Source of the DNA: Mesaphorura yosii
Taxonomy: Eukaryota; Arthropoda; Collembola; Poduromorpha; Tullbergiidae
DNA: 64,000 nucleotides
NCBI GenBank assembly: GCA_009869945.1
Contig: WIXG01000238.1
Coordinates: 59,744-123,743, forward strand
Direction of reading: 5' to 3'
Shown here in pieces: positions 43,193-56,300 of this stretch. The translations under genes were made by a program, and so were the position numbers. Below the pieces are notes generated by a model. The model was not told the DNA's origin and did no database searches. It saw only the letters and a list, made by a program, of their open reading frames with translations. How positions within the stretch are numbered: position 1 is the first letter of the stretch; each line of letters opens with the position of its first letter.

Positions 43193-45895
43193 CTACTCTG
43201 ATTAGGACAATGTTGTTAAGTGCATAACGTATACGAGTTTAAAATTAGCAACGTGAAGACTGACTGGAGAGATGCAAGACTGAAAACGACAAAATATTGG
43301 TGTAATGTTACAAATTACAATATTATAAATACAGTTTAGCATTTACAATACAATTTCTGTCAGTTAATAAATGCTTGTTTTGCATTTGATCCATTCATGC
43401 GTTTGAAGTTGGTGGCATTCCACCGGTCAACTATGATTAAGCCGAAAACTATTTGAATTGCCATTGTTATCGAATAATTCTCAACGGGCGCTTCACGGGC
43501 TGGTCAAACTCGTTTAACTCAATTGTGCACAAAACTTGACCTTTGTGCATGCATCAAATCTCTACGAGACGACAGAGAATCTGCATCTTGTTCAGTTCTC
43601 GGCAGTACAAGAACTGAACGTATCGATTACGTAAGTTGTCAGTGTTATCTACGGCTTCCTAGCCATAAACTCGCCCAGCGTTTCTCACTCCAGTCATAAC
43701 TTGAGAGCCGCAAATTTTTCCCGACGGATGAATTACGTTCGAAAGTTGCTCGCTCAAGTGACTAGAGCCCAACCAAGTGTTTAGAACCGTAAAACAACGG
43801 TGAACGGGAATTAGGGAACAGCACGCCGTACAGTGTAAAGATGAGACGATCAGGTGCATAAATTAAGCGAGTGAACAACAACGCGATGTCATGTCATAAA
43901 ACCCATTTGAAAGTATTTATTCTTCACTTAAGCAACAATATAGCAAGCGCTCAAGCATGGCATATGGAACCCACATAAGGAGATGAATGAATTTAAGTTA
44001 CGCATGGCTACATACAAATTGTGTCCTACCCTCTCGGCTGCACTGGCATGGCAGAGTTTAAGGACACAATGAACCGAATGGCATGGCAGGAGGAGTGAGG
44101 TCAGATCATCGTCTCTCGATAAAATTAATTCTACTAAAGACGCAGATGAAAATTCATTTTCCGGATTCCTCAAACTTGATCGTCAACTGTTTGACTCGAC
44201 TATGGTAATGAAATGTGGACTTGCATTCAGGTGAGCCGGCCTTCCTTCATCACTCATGCTTCTTTTGCTTGCTTTTGCTCCGCTGTTTCGGGCACTCGAC
44301 GGAATAACAACTTTTGGGCTTCGTTCTCAATGTCGAAAACAACAGTTCAAGTCGTCGTTTGCCATCCTTCCCGAAACCAAAGACGCCAGTAAACCTGCCG
44401 TAAACACCACAAATCAAGTTAATTATTAACCGCAAAGCGAGTGCAGGCGCGACAGAATTGCATTTTACATTGAACAATATTCTTGACTCATTTACTCTCC
44501 CGAGATACAATATTAAAATCGATACTGACAATATTCAATGATAAAAAAATAATACATCCTCGTAATTATTGTCTTCATAAGTTAAAAATCGCCGTTATTT
44601 AGTCTAGACTGAAATGAAGAAAGTGGTTGTCACTTTGCAAATGCATGCGCTTCTCCCAAGCCGCACTTTTTGGTTGTGCGTTGAGAAACCTCGCGGAAAA
44701 TTCAGCAGAAAACTTTCTCCGACTTGTGTAAAGCTGTGCCATGCAATATTATTTTACACGTGTAATTGTATCCAAACACAGCATAACTTAGTCGATTCTA
44801 ACCTGAAATATAAATTTCAGATCCTATGCACTTCAGTCACTTAGTCAATGACATTTCAACTCATTGGCATTAGCTTGAAGCGTGTGGCAAAATTGGCCGT
44901 CTTAATTGAATTTTGCTTATTGCAGAGTGCACTTTGTAGTCTTCTTCTTTCTTGGAATGCGTTGCTCTATAGCAAATGTTTGCTTTCGCTCACGCATGCA
45001 TGTCATTCCTAGAATTCATTTTCTCCAATTTTCCCTCGGAGATGAAAAGTTCAGATAGCAAACTTTTGTCTTCTGAATGAAGCCGACCGACCCTCTTTTA
45101 GTTCCTTGAAATGAGAGACAAGGGTAAAACTTCCTCTGCAAACCAAAAACTCTTTGCCAGCTGCTCCGATTTGGCAGCTCTGGTTCACTGGGTAGAACAG
45201 AGATCCAACCGTTGTTGGCCCACGTCCTTCACACGTGGAAACTTTGTACCTGGAGAACTTTCCAGATCTAATGAGATAAACTAGATGATCAACTCGGCGA
45301 ACTCATGAAAGAAATGTCATTGACAAAGTTACGCGAAAGTTAAATGAAGAGCAGTGAAAGAGAAGAATCAAAGTCAACGATGGCTGAAGATGAAACCGAG
45401 GGCATGAAGACTAACTCGAACCGATGCGGTGGAGCAGATTTTGCTTGAAGATCTGCTTCCTATTCAATGACAGTTTTCATTCATACCACAGCACCACCAA
45501 AATGTGCGTTTTCACGGCTGTTCAATGTAATACCGAGCGCAGATGGTAACTGGCAATCATCCATAGAATTCGAGGCACAATAGAGTTGTCACCTTGACCT
45601 AGCGCCATACCATCTCACCAGACACTACTATTTTCGCTTTTCAGGAATTACGTGACTCGACGTGAAATCAGACAATTATTGAATTCAACCTCAACGCGGT
45701 GCATGTAACCACAAACTTCTCCTTTCAATGCTACCCAGAATCAATATGGTTCATTTTCACAAGTTGACACAGTGGCGCATTAAGCGTTATGGGGAATCTT
45801 CGAACTTCTTTATTTTTGTTTCCTCTGTCATAATATTCACGACCAGGAGGTCTCGCAATCACGACACGTACGCGTATGTACGCTCGTTGGAAGCG
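43193..45895. other. Intergenic region between cluster members 2 and 3
   Basis: About 2.7 kb without a supported gene. The word GGCATGGCAG occurs twice near 44047-44095 and is also present near 17232. It is too short to name as a repeat family. Confidence 0.45.
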
Positions 45896-47146
45896 CTAAC
45901 CATTAAAGTCTTTCATGAATGAATTTGCCTGCCGATAGCTACAGGTTTTTGCTTGCGAACTTTCCCTTGTGGAGCAGTAATTCCGCATTCCCAAACTTTA
46001 TTGATAAGTGGACAATGTACTTACGGCTCCAAGTACGGTCCAACTTTCGCCAGTCCCAATTCATGTCCATAAGAGCCCACATAACATATTGCTTGGTCCA
46101 TGCACTCGAACCGTGTTAGACTATTGTCGATCGAATTCAACAGCAACTCAGTCGCAGGCTGAAAATAATGACGAGAGAATTAGGACAAACATTTTGATTA
46201 CGCATTCTGATTTGTGAACCTGCAACGATGTGACGCTGTTTGTAAGCACCTCAGTCCAACTTTGACTGTTGCTTCTTGCAGGAATTGGACTCAACTTGGC
46301 TTCAAACGCACCCAGAACGACGTACAACACCACGAAAATAGGTCCAGCAATCCCGATGAGAATTAATGGTATGAGTACATAGTCGATCGACCCTTTGATT
46401 GAAGGAGGAGGTGCAAAGTCGGCTCCAGCCCCTGTTCCACCTCCGAATCCTCCTCCGCCTCCGAAGCCACCTGGGCCATATCCATAACCGTATCCTTTGC
46501 TCTGCGCATGATCGTAATGGACGGCTGGCGCTGGAGCAGGGCTTGGGGAGTAGCCGTAGCCTGGAGCAGGAGCAGGACCGTACTCATTGCTTGGAGCGGG
46601 GCTAGGTGAATAATAGCCTTCACTGGGGCCAGGATTTGAGTAGTCATTTTGTGGAGGGGCGTAGCTGTCGGATTGAGGTGGACTGTACGAGTTTACTTGG
46701 TCCATAGGTGCCACGAAATTGGCCACCGGTGGAGAATAGTAAGCTTGCTCTGACTGCGCGGGCTCCGCCTGAACGGTTCCACTCTGCTGTCTGTATGATG
46801 CATTCTGGGAGAAGTCGCTGACGCCTGTAAAACACCGTGTAATGTCAAACATCAGACACACGGGTTAGTCTCTCGCCGATGTGAGAAACAATACTGGCAA
46901 AATTCTTAGCACCCTTAACTCGCCAAAGGAAGAATTTGTTGACAACTGAGATTGATTACCTTTCGATCCAAAGTCACTCCCGTCATTGGTGTGATACTGA
47001 TATGAATAGCTCGGCATAATTGAAAACGAAGAATTCTCATTTCCACTGCCTTGCGTTTGCGTCGCATTTCTCTTTCTAGCTCGTGATCCTTGAAGCGATG
47101 AGGCACACAGAAATAAAATTGTCAGGACCAGAATCCTGGGGGCCAT
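45896..47146 (-). CDS. Secreted single-pass membrane protein with SPAP/YGYG-rich ectodomain (cluster member 3)
   Basis: Four exons (47146-46960, 46824-46220, 46158-46025, 45995-45896) join in phase into 341 residues. A signal peptide (about 1-20) is followed by a Ser/Asn-rich stretch, then a long low-complexity region with repeated YSPP, SPAPAP and a GYGYGYGPGGFGGGGGFGGG run. The transmembrane helix is near 211-236 (PLILIGIAGPIFVVLYVVLG). The C-terminal domain has FECMDQAIC and a later pair of Cys, matching the Cys spacing of the gene at 36364. The final acceptor (CAATAAAG) is weak but is the one that keeps phase and gives a Cys-containing end. The function is unknown, and a surface matrix role is inferred only from composition. 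Confidence 0.72.
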
Positions 47147-49607
47147 CCTTTCAATCACGAGACAGTTTCACTTCACAGCAGGATCTTGAAAACGAAATTG
47201 CCTCTGGTCTGAATGTCAAACCGTGAATGAGTTAAACCAGAATAAATGAGTCAAGATCATTAACAACCCTCTTGTTTCCAGTTTCAAATATAGCACGAAG
47301 CGCAGAGAGTCCGTCGTCTGCTTATGTACGGGTGCAAATATTGCCGTCACAGTGGTCTAAATGTATATCGGTCATATTTTAAAACCCGTTAAATTTACGT
47401 CTCATCATTGTAACATTACTCATTTGTTTGAACATTCTTCACACTAACACTTCTCTCGTGTTTAGGCTCATCTTAATTCTAATCCTCATGTGCGAACACA
47501 AGGAGATACGGCTTGGCTTATTCCTACACCGGCGCTACTCACTGAACTCACCCACCACGCAGTCAGTCATCAATCTCCCATGCCTCTAAATACTCTGACT
47601 TCATTTGCATCCGCCTCTTCATCTCATTTTTAACTTTAGTATTGTTTGTAGTAACTAACAAGTAAGTGGCTCTTTGGCTTAAAGATCAGACGAACTCATA
47701 AAGTGACTAACCTCAATTAATACATAAATTACCTTGTACTTGTCTAATGATGCGTCAAATAGTCAATAGTAAAAACTACTACACTGATGTTAGTGAAAAC
47801 TGAGCAAAAATATACAAAAAAGTAAAGTATCATTGAAAGCTCAAGTCGGTAGGTGATCCGACGTGCTCGTAAAATCCTCAACCAACTGCAAATCTCGTGA
47901 AACGCTGCTAGATTCTACACCTTTGAGTTGACAATTCCAATTCTCAAGTGGATACGTATCACAAGTTTTTGTCCTAACCCTGATATTGAGGCGCATGCTG
48001 ACGGCTATCGCTTCCTACCATGTCAGTAATTTTGTGACGCGTCGATGCCCTTGATAAATGACGAGAATGAGACTTATTGAGTATCCATTTGATTTTAAAT
48101 TTATCTAATGTGTGTCAGTGTCGGCAAAAAATACATCTTTGTTTACTTAAGTAAGACACGAAAGCTTGCCCTGCTCTACTACCAAGACATTTCCTTTGAA
48201 TACCCTAAAATCGAAGGCTATCTACAAATTCTAGCCTGGAGGACTAATACTTAGCATATGGGAGATGAAATTAAGAATGGTTAAACACACTAAAACCTCT
48301 AATCCGAGTTACTCGCAATGTGAACAAAGCCCAAGGTAAGTCTATCCGAAACGCAAACTTGGAGTTTGAAAGAGGACGCCGCGGAACTCGTATTTTGATA
48401 GTTCCGACGCGAATAGTATTCGGTACAGCAGCTGTAATGCGTTTGCTTGTGTGTTGTTGTGGTGCTCCTCTGTGTTGACTGCACTGGTTGGTTCCAACGA
48501 CATTAAAATTTGCCACATTACGCATTGTCGATCCTCACTCTGGTTCCATTTAGGGCGACAGCGTTCTTAGTGCTTAGACGTCGAAGCTTAAGAGCTTAAG
48601 TGAACAGTAACATTCAGAGGCTGACTGCTGTGCTTGCTCCCGAGTTTTGCGTGCTTCCTGCCGATTATTCATTCACATTCAATATTTAATTTAATTCTGG
48701 TTCACTGATCAGTAGTTTCACGGGAGAATACAATACGAAGGTTGGTAATGCATCTTTACATCGTCTTAACTTTTTTCTTAACATATTCGATCTTGCTTTT
48801 TCAATACTTTGCTGTGCTTGGTTGTGAGTTTCACATCCAGTTGACGCCCTTTTCTGTGGTGATTCTGATTTTTATCCCATTGCATTATTATTTATTTATT
48901 AGTAACTCACTCATTCATAAATTAGAAAAACTTTGATTAAAGCGAGGAGCCACTCATTGCACTGCGAGGACATTGCATTTAAGGAATTTAAAAGAGTAGG
49001 GCTTTGAAGCTACCTACGATTTCCTCTACGCATACAAGCTTCGATTAGTCTCTAATGGCTGCTAGGAATGATAGCAAGTATGAGCAACGACACTACATAT
49101 GTATTTAGATAATAACTTAGTGGTTAAATTTAGTTAAATTCTAATTATGCTTGGTTTATATAGCCTAAATGCATTATTAGTAGGTTTATGTCGGCCGGGT
49201 TAGAAAAAGCAATGAATCAACACAAGATTGATACTGCGCAACGCATCAACGCTTCCAATTAAAGTTGTTTAAAAGTTGCAGGCAGTTTTCAGTGTTTCAT
49301 TAAGGTAACTATGGACATTGACGATTCAAAATAAAATTCATTTGGTGAGAATCATTCCGAGATTTGATCTGAAATACTCAGGTTCCGTAGTTCCCAGTTA
49401 TCTCACTAAAGCAACTGGCTGTTGATTTGTTTGTTTTAAAAATTGAAAACTGCTATTTGCTAACTAATTTTCATTGGACACTCATTGATTGCACGAGTCG
49501 AGTAGTTGTTGAGTTAGATCAGCTGAAGGTATTTTCTGGTTGAATATTAGTATTGCAGAAACATTTTGAGTTACCAGTAATTTGTTTGGTTAATTTGCTC
49601 TAGAAAC
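47147..49607. other. Intergenic region between cluster member 3 and TYW2
   Basis: About 2.5 kb. A TATA-like CTATATTTG on the minus strand near 47286-47294 may serve cluster member 3. The rest holds no supported gene. The right end should contain the TYW2 promoter, perhaps with an unseen 5' exon. Confidence 0.45.
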
Positions 49608-51518
49608 ATGGGTAGGACAAAATTTCGTTTCCGCGTCAAAGGACTCATGGAAACAGCCCACATTTGGAGACCCGAGCTGATGGAGGAGTTGCCCAAAAGG
49701 TGGGACAGGCATGGCGACCTAGTGATTGTTGCCCAAAAGTGTTTCAAAGATGACATTTGGAAGACATTGGGTAAAAGCCATTAGCTACAGAAGCTACATT
49801 AGTTCTTAGATCGCTGCTTGCATCAATTTTACTTTATTAACTTGATTACTTGAATTTAGATGAGCCCATGTGGAGAAACATCTGCAAGCTTCTTCAAGCT
49901 ACTCGTGTGGCTCGCTGCACTGGACCAATAAACCCGCATGACGGGTTTAGGTCTCCTTCGGTGGAGTTTCTATACAATCCAGGAGATGACCCTTATGTTA
50001 CTAAAAAGGAGATTGGAATCTGGTAAGCTTTTTGCTAATCTTATAACAGTCCTCAGTAAGTGAGTGAGAAATGCTAGTCTCTAGTCAATATTCCTTTTAC
50101 AATCTAGGTACAGATGGAATGCAACAAAATGCATGTTCAGCAGTGGCAACATCACAGAAAAAATGCGTATTGCCCAGTTAAACTGCGAAAGTCAAACTGT
50201 TGTGGACATGTTTGCTGGAATTGGTTACTTCACTTTGCCATATCTCGTCCATGCCAAGGTACCATTCACAATTGATTTTCCTGCATCTTGCTCAGCATCA
50301 ATTTTAATTCACTTCCGCTTCCAAAGCAAACGCAATGCCGAAAAAGAAAGGTTCTCACGTACTGCAATTCCTTCTATACTACTCTTTATCCATGCATTGA
50401 CCAAATCGAGTTTGAGCTTGACTCTTGCTCAGTTCATGCCTTCACATTCGGGTTACCTGGAACTCTTCTACTGGCACATAACTTAGGCTATAACAGATGC
50501 CAGTCTATTCGTGCAGTGAAATTAGTTGTGTTAAATCGAATCTTCCAATCGCCTTATAATGCATTATAAAAGTGTGGCCTCCTTAGTAATGATACTGTAT
50601 TTAGCAACTTCTTTACCAATATTATTAGTATCAGTCGCATTTGAGTACTTCATTTCTGAAATGATTTCGTTTGAATCGCTTCTCTTCTGCTCAAGCTTTT
50701 CATACTCAAAGCTACAAGTTTGAGTGTCCTTTAGCCTTTAAGAACAGACTCCATCATCAAAGCATCAAATGCCTTTAATTTGGCGATACTTGCTGTATTC
50801 CTGGCTTTTGCTGGAAACTAATTCATCTACTCGAGCCTGCATTGAGATCCAAATATTTGCATTCTAGGCAACTAGATCTAATGTTGGTGTCTTTCTTTTT
50901 CGCGTAGGCGGAACGCGTCTACGCCATTGAATGGAATCCAGTGGCAGTAGAGGCATTGCATGAAAACTTGTTGCTGAACAAGGTGGAAGACGGCAGATGT
51001 GTCGTTCTGGAAGGGGATTGCACAAAGGTAAGTAAACAGTGCTACTTTCATAGCTACTATTTATTATTTAAAAGTATATCATTTCTGTTAGTTTCTTTAT
51101 CTTGCTGTTTCTTTTCCAGATCTGTCCGTTAGGTGTTGCTGACCATGTCAATTTGGGTCTGATTCCATCTAGCGAAATGGCTTGGGTGGCTGCCGTTCAA
51201 GCTTTGAATCGCGAGCGTGGAGGAGTTCTACATGTGCACGGAAACGCCGACGTTCCAAACGAAGCAGAAAACTTGGCAGACATTCTTAGAGGCGAAAGGG
51301 GAAATTGCCTGAGAAGGTTCAGAAACCGTGTTTGCAACGACATTGACAAAATCGTTCGCAAAATATTTGGCAAAGACTGGGAAGCCGTTGCTGATGAAGA
51401 CGTTCAAACTGTCAAATCATATGGTCCACGTGTCGACCACTTGGTTGTGGACATCAGAGTCGTTCGCCAGGAGGTCTTCAACAACGGGAGCATCACTAAT
51501 ACTATTGCTGAGTCGTAA
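49608..51518 (+). CDS. Trmt12: tRNA wybutosine-synthesising protein 2 homologue (TYW2/TRMT12)
   Basis: Five exons (49608-49770, 49860-50022, 50108-50258, 50908-51027, 51120-51518) give 331 residues. It transfers the aminocarboxypropyl group of S-adenosylmethionine onto the tricyclic base during wybutosine formation at position 37 of tRNA-Phe. Matching blocks are LPKRWDRHGDLV, CMFSSGNITEKMRIA, the AdoMet-binding loop DMFAGIGYFTLP (142-153), AIEWNPVAVEAL, NLGLIPSSE and the C-terminal VKSYGPRVDHLVVDI. Compared with human (448 residues) about 100 N-terminal residues are absent, so an upstream exon may be missing from this model. Intron 3 is long (649 nt). Confidence 0.92.
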
Positions 51519-53372
51519 ATTATTCGTTATTTTTCTATTTTAATCGCTGGTGCATATACATGTCATTTCACACTCGACTCGCAAATTGACTATGGAAGAA
51601 TATATGATTAACCTTCAAAATGTGTACTTGTTTTCTGTTTGACTATGACTTATTAAGAACTACAAATAAAGCTTGATTTACGTTTGATTGGCGAGGGTCT
51701 GAACATTATTAAACCACAATGAACCAGAAACACGCGGTTGAAGTGTCAGTCGCGACAAGGTTCGCAGTTTTCTTAACTAAGCTCTTCTCTCCTTTTGCAC
51801 GCACAATAATGGCATGGAATGTGCCTGGAATAAATCGAGTAACCTATTTAAGATTGCGAATAGACAATTAATGGAGCGACGATGCTGTTGCGGGCCACGT
51901 TGGCTCAATGCAGAGCTAAGCTTTTATTTGCAAGTGACCGTAATAGTAATTACAAGAATGACAATACACTATTGGGGTCGTTTTGCATGGATGGCACGAC
52001 GTCGTGTGAGCAATTTGCATATGCCGAGCACGTTCTGAGCAGCAGCATGATAGATTGTTTTCGCAAGACATTCGAAATAACAAAATGCCTGCACACGCTC
52101 GTCATAACTGACTGACTGACACGTAACACTTTAAACGTGTCGAACCGAAATTTACTTCTAGGCCATTGCCAGTGCCGAGTTTCCATTTTTCATTGAACTT
52201 GACTCGCCTTCAAAGTCGCAATCAGCGCAATTCATAAATTATTTATTGCGTCTGCTTTGTTCAGGCTAGTCTGACCCTCCGTCCAGTGTAAAGCTATAGA
52301 GGAACCGAAATCTTCCTCATTAATTGGTGTCATCTCGTTAAAGTGTGCGAGCAACACAGTTTCGAGTGGTTGTGCGACGACAATACTGGACATCTGATCG
52401 ACAAATATGAGGTGAGCTCAACGCTTCTTGGTTTAATGCAGTGTGCAATTTCAACATTAGACAAGTTTCTCAATGGTGTGGATCCAACCAGCAAGTTGCA
52501 GGAGACTTGACATTTCATTCGCTATTTCATGCGAATGAAATTCCTGTTGTGTTTTGACTTGGAGAGAAAGCCCACAGAATCTCATCTTGAGACAGCTCTT
52601 GCTTTTTGCGTTCTGCCGGTGTAGTCGGAGATGCGTCGTCCGCAAAGCGTACGACTAAGCACATGAGAAATCCTATTATCAGTGTCCCATTTCACGAAGA
52701 GACTATTGTGGGAGAAACACCACAACAATTTTATGATTCAAATTTAATATTTGATGAAAAAATGGAATTCTCTACCTTCTCCCACGTCACATTCACGATT
52801 CTGGAGCCTGGTTCATGCGAGGCAGCAGGCAGCAGCATTCTTATAATGAGCTTGGAGCTAAATTCGTACATATTTCATAACATCGCCTTATTTATTAGTT
52901 TTTCCGAGTTTCTGTTCAAAACCAGAGCCTTTATGAGATTTACGGTCTTTTGTCAAGCGGATGTTACTGATGAATCCGAACCACCCGGAGGATCCACATG
53001 CCCCACTTTAGCACCAGACGCAAAACGAATAATCTCACTAACTGAATACGCGTCGTAATGGAAAAAGTTTTTTTTTTCCTGCCTCTGACCTCAGCAAAAT
53101 AATTGTGGACATTGACACAATGTCACTTGCACAGCCAAACCGTGGCTTGAATCCAACACGTTCCCGTTTATGCATAACTACATTGTTTTCAATGGAGATT
53201 CAAAAAATTCCACAACATTCTGAGTACATTCAATGACGCTTGCTTGAATCCGGGGTCATCAATCCAGATTGTCTCACTTGTTCTTTGGTTGACAATCTAA
53301 ATTACTACAATGCCTCTAAAACGAACTACCATGAGCTAATTAATACACATACTTCTTCTGTTCCCTGGTCAG
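51519..53372. other. Spacer between TYW2 and the alkaline phosphatase gene
   Basis: About 1.85 kb. An AATAAA at 51665-51670 probably ends the TYW2 transcript. The rest should contain the phosphatase promoter and at least one upstream exon carrying its initiator. A 150-codon open frame at 52606-53058 has no family resemblance or splice support. Confidence 0.45.
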
Positions 53373-56300
53373 GTTGGTTGGTTACTTCACTTCATTACAA
53401 CTCTTCTTCGCACTTACTGCCTTCTTACTAGCTGCTCTTCCACCGGCCGGGTCAGTACTTGAAGGTAATGAGCTTATTCATGGCCATAGTATTCTACGTT
53501 CTCTTCTGAATCTACCAAATGATGAAATTCGTTCAAATTTATCAGATACAAAGTATTGGGACAAGTTAGGACGCGAGCACATAGAAGCGTCATTAAACTT
53601 GCACCACAATCATGGCATTGCAAAGAATGTGATACTGTTCATTGGAGATGGAATGGGACTGACCACGATTACCGCCGGCAGAATCTACAAAGGTCAATTG
53701 GAAGGCGCGAGTGGAGAAGAAGGCCTGCTTTCATTCGAACGCTTTCCCAACGTGGGTTTGCTCAAGGTACAAAGTTTGATTCTATTTTGTATAATTCAGA
53801 GAAACTCCGCAAAAATGTCTGTAAGTCAAACACAACTTTATTGCAAGTTCCTTTCATTCATTTCACTGAATTTTAAATTGAAAAACTGGAAAGTTTGTAT
53901 TGTGCATTGCACTGCAGAATCTGAGTAGAAAGCAATTATGAAAGTTTAGCCGCGTTTGCTTTGTACAGCCAGAACGGACTTGTTCATGTGGCAAGAACGA
54001 ATATGTGAAAAGCTGAACAGAGTAAACAAAGCATCAGAATCCGTTCGGTGCGCTTTGAAATCAGTGAGAAAGTTTGAGGACGGATGACGCACAGGTGAAT
54101 CTTTTGGTACTGAAAATGAATAATTACAGACTCGCTAACCTGCAATTACTTTGGATCTTGCTGCTCCTTGAGCTAAACTCTTATTTGAAGGTCAGCATTG
54201 AAATGAGACCGCATACCCTCGCTCTTTGTGAAGCCAAAAGCCGCATTTCTTTTGTATCGAATTAATTTTACGGGCCTTTGAGTTCGCTATGACCTGCTTA
54301 AATCCGCCTCGCTCTTTTATGCCTTGCGAAGTTAGAATGGTTCTTTAGTTTCTTTGCAGTAGTTTTATAGTCTTGTCAACTAATCCTCTCGAACTTTATA
54401 GACTCTGCGGAGGTAGACTCTGTCATTCAGACACACACCTTAATGCCATGCCCGAAGCGCATAATGAGCAAAAACTTTCTCGGCCTTTCCTGTAATGAAG
54501 ACACAAGACGAAGAGGAAGAATGCTTGAATCTCTTTCACGCCTCCATAACTCCGGGAAGGATCCTTTGTTCTTGGTTTAATTATTTTAATTCTATTTGGA
54601 AAGAAATGGCGTGAGTAACAACAGGAGTGGCTTAAAGGATCGAACGCGACACCTTCCTTAACTAAAAGTGCATTAAATTTAAAGTTAATGCATTCGTTCT
54701 TCAGTCAGGTTGCATAGTAGACTAAATTTCTCTCTCTGATGGACCCAATTTGAACTTTAATGGAATATGTCGTAAGGAAATGCCACGCTCAGCATATCAT
54801 TCAAGTAGCAGCTGTTGCACTCGTGTTCCGTGCGGGTCAGTAATTGCTGGTATATCATGGACATTCGCATCACATTCATTCTTCAATGCGTTTAATTGCC
54901 TACTCTATCTACAGACAGCGCACTGCCATAGAAGTAGGAGTCGCGCTAAATTAGTCCGTGGACCAGCGCTGAGGGACCAATTTAAATTTTGCAACGACCT
55001 TGGCATAATTCTCCTCCAGTAGACTCGGCTAGACCGTAATGGACTGTAGCAGTAGAAGCGTAACGAGCTGCCATGTCGTTGAGGTTGAGGTTATGCACAG
55101 AATGATAGAACATCAAGTTCGACCCTAACGTCTATAGTCTAATCTGAACCTTGAGCTCTAGGAATTATTTCGAACCGTAACTTCTGAAATTCCCAACTCG
55201 ACTGTTACGCTTCTCTCGCTGTCAGTTTTCACTTTTTAGCAGCCGATTTACATCATGCCATTGCGGTAAGTGGAATAATCACGTGTCGGTTTAGTAAAAA
55301 TGAACTGACAGATTGCATAATGGAAATTAACGCCATTCTACAGCAGCTTGGAATTCCATAACATTCAGTCAGGTTTTCACCACCTCGAAAGCCACGAAGA
55401 GACCATTTGCGAAATCAAAGTAGACAAGAAGAAAAGGCTTGGTGGGTTCTGAAAATTATGGATGGAAAAAATTCAAGAGCACGGGAGTCGGCGTTTCACA
55501 TGCAAATTCAGTCAACAACGAATTTCTAGAACAAGACACAAGTCTATAAATATTCAAAAATTATACACAATTCGTAAAGCAAAGGAAGGATTTCTTGATA
55601 ATTAGCGGCCTTTTCTGTCTACAACAAATACCAAAGACCCTTCGATCGTTTCGGTGTTCCGTCTGAATCAAATGGCTAATGATAATTCAAATTCTAAGAA
55701 TTGGGTTCCATCAGAGTCGATGAAATCCCTCGCGACGAACTGCTTTCCAAGTCGTTTCCATAAGGCAGTTATTTCTCTTCCATCATGCTGATGTCCTTGG
55801 ACCAAATATTTCGGTTTAACCCGATTTTCAATTGTAAATCGCCAGATCGTCTTTTATTCGGTACTTAAGTGATTCAGCTTTGAGTGGAGAGTGAAGAACG
55901 CATTATTATATTGGTGTAATTCAATATTTAAAGGATGCAAAAAAGCTTTCAATATAATAAAATTTTCTGAGCTGGGAGTGTATGCAGTAAAACTGAATGG
56001 TGAATACGGTATTCAAATTCAAAGCACTTTGCCATGTTTGCTGGAACTGAAACTTGTTATTTTATTTGAATGCTTAAGCATTGGAAAAATACATTAGAAA
56101 TGTTGTTACGTCCTTCCTTCTACTGGTCATAAAGCAATCGGGCTTTTAGGGAACATTTACATTTCCAGCAGTCTCCGCGCTTTAGCTGGTCTATCGCTCA
56201 GCCTACATATCTTTCAAATTAGCACAGGATATATTGGAACATTATTATGAGCTTAGTTTCGCCAAATTCTAATTCGGTAATAAATCTTGAACCGGTTTTT

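Noticed and set aside
50133-50486. Open frame running from TYW2 exon 3 into its long intron
   Set aside because: The donor at 50259 and the matching exon at 50908 restore the family sequence; the extension is unspliced intron.
52606-53058. 150-codon open frame upstream of the phosphatase
   Set aside because: No signal peptide, domain or splice link to the phosphatase; likely chance in non-coding sequence.
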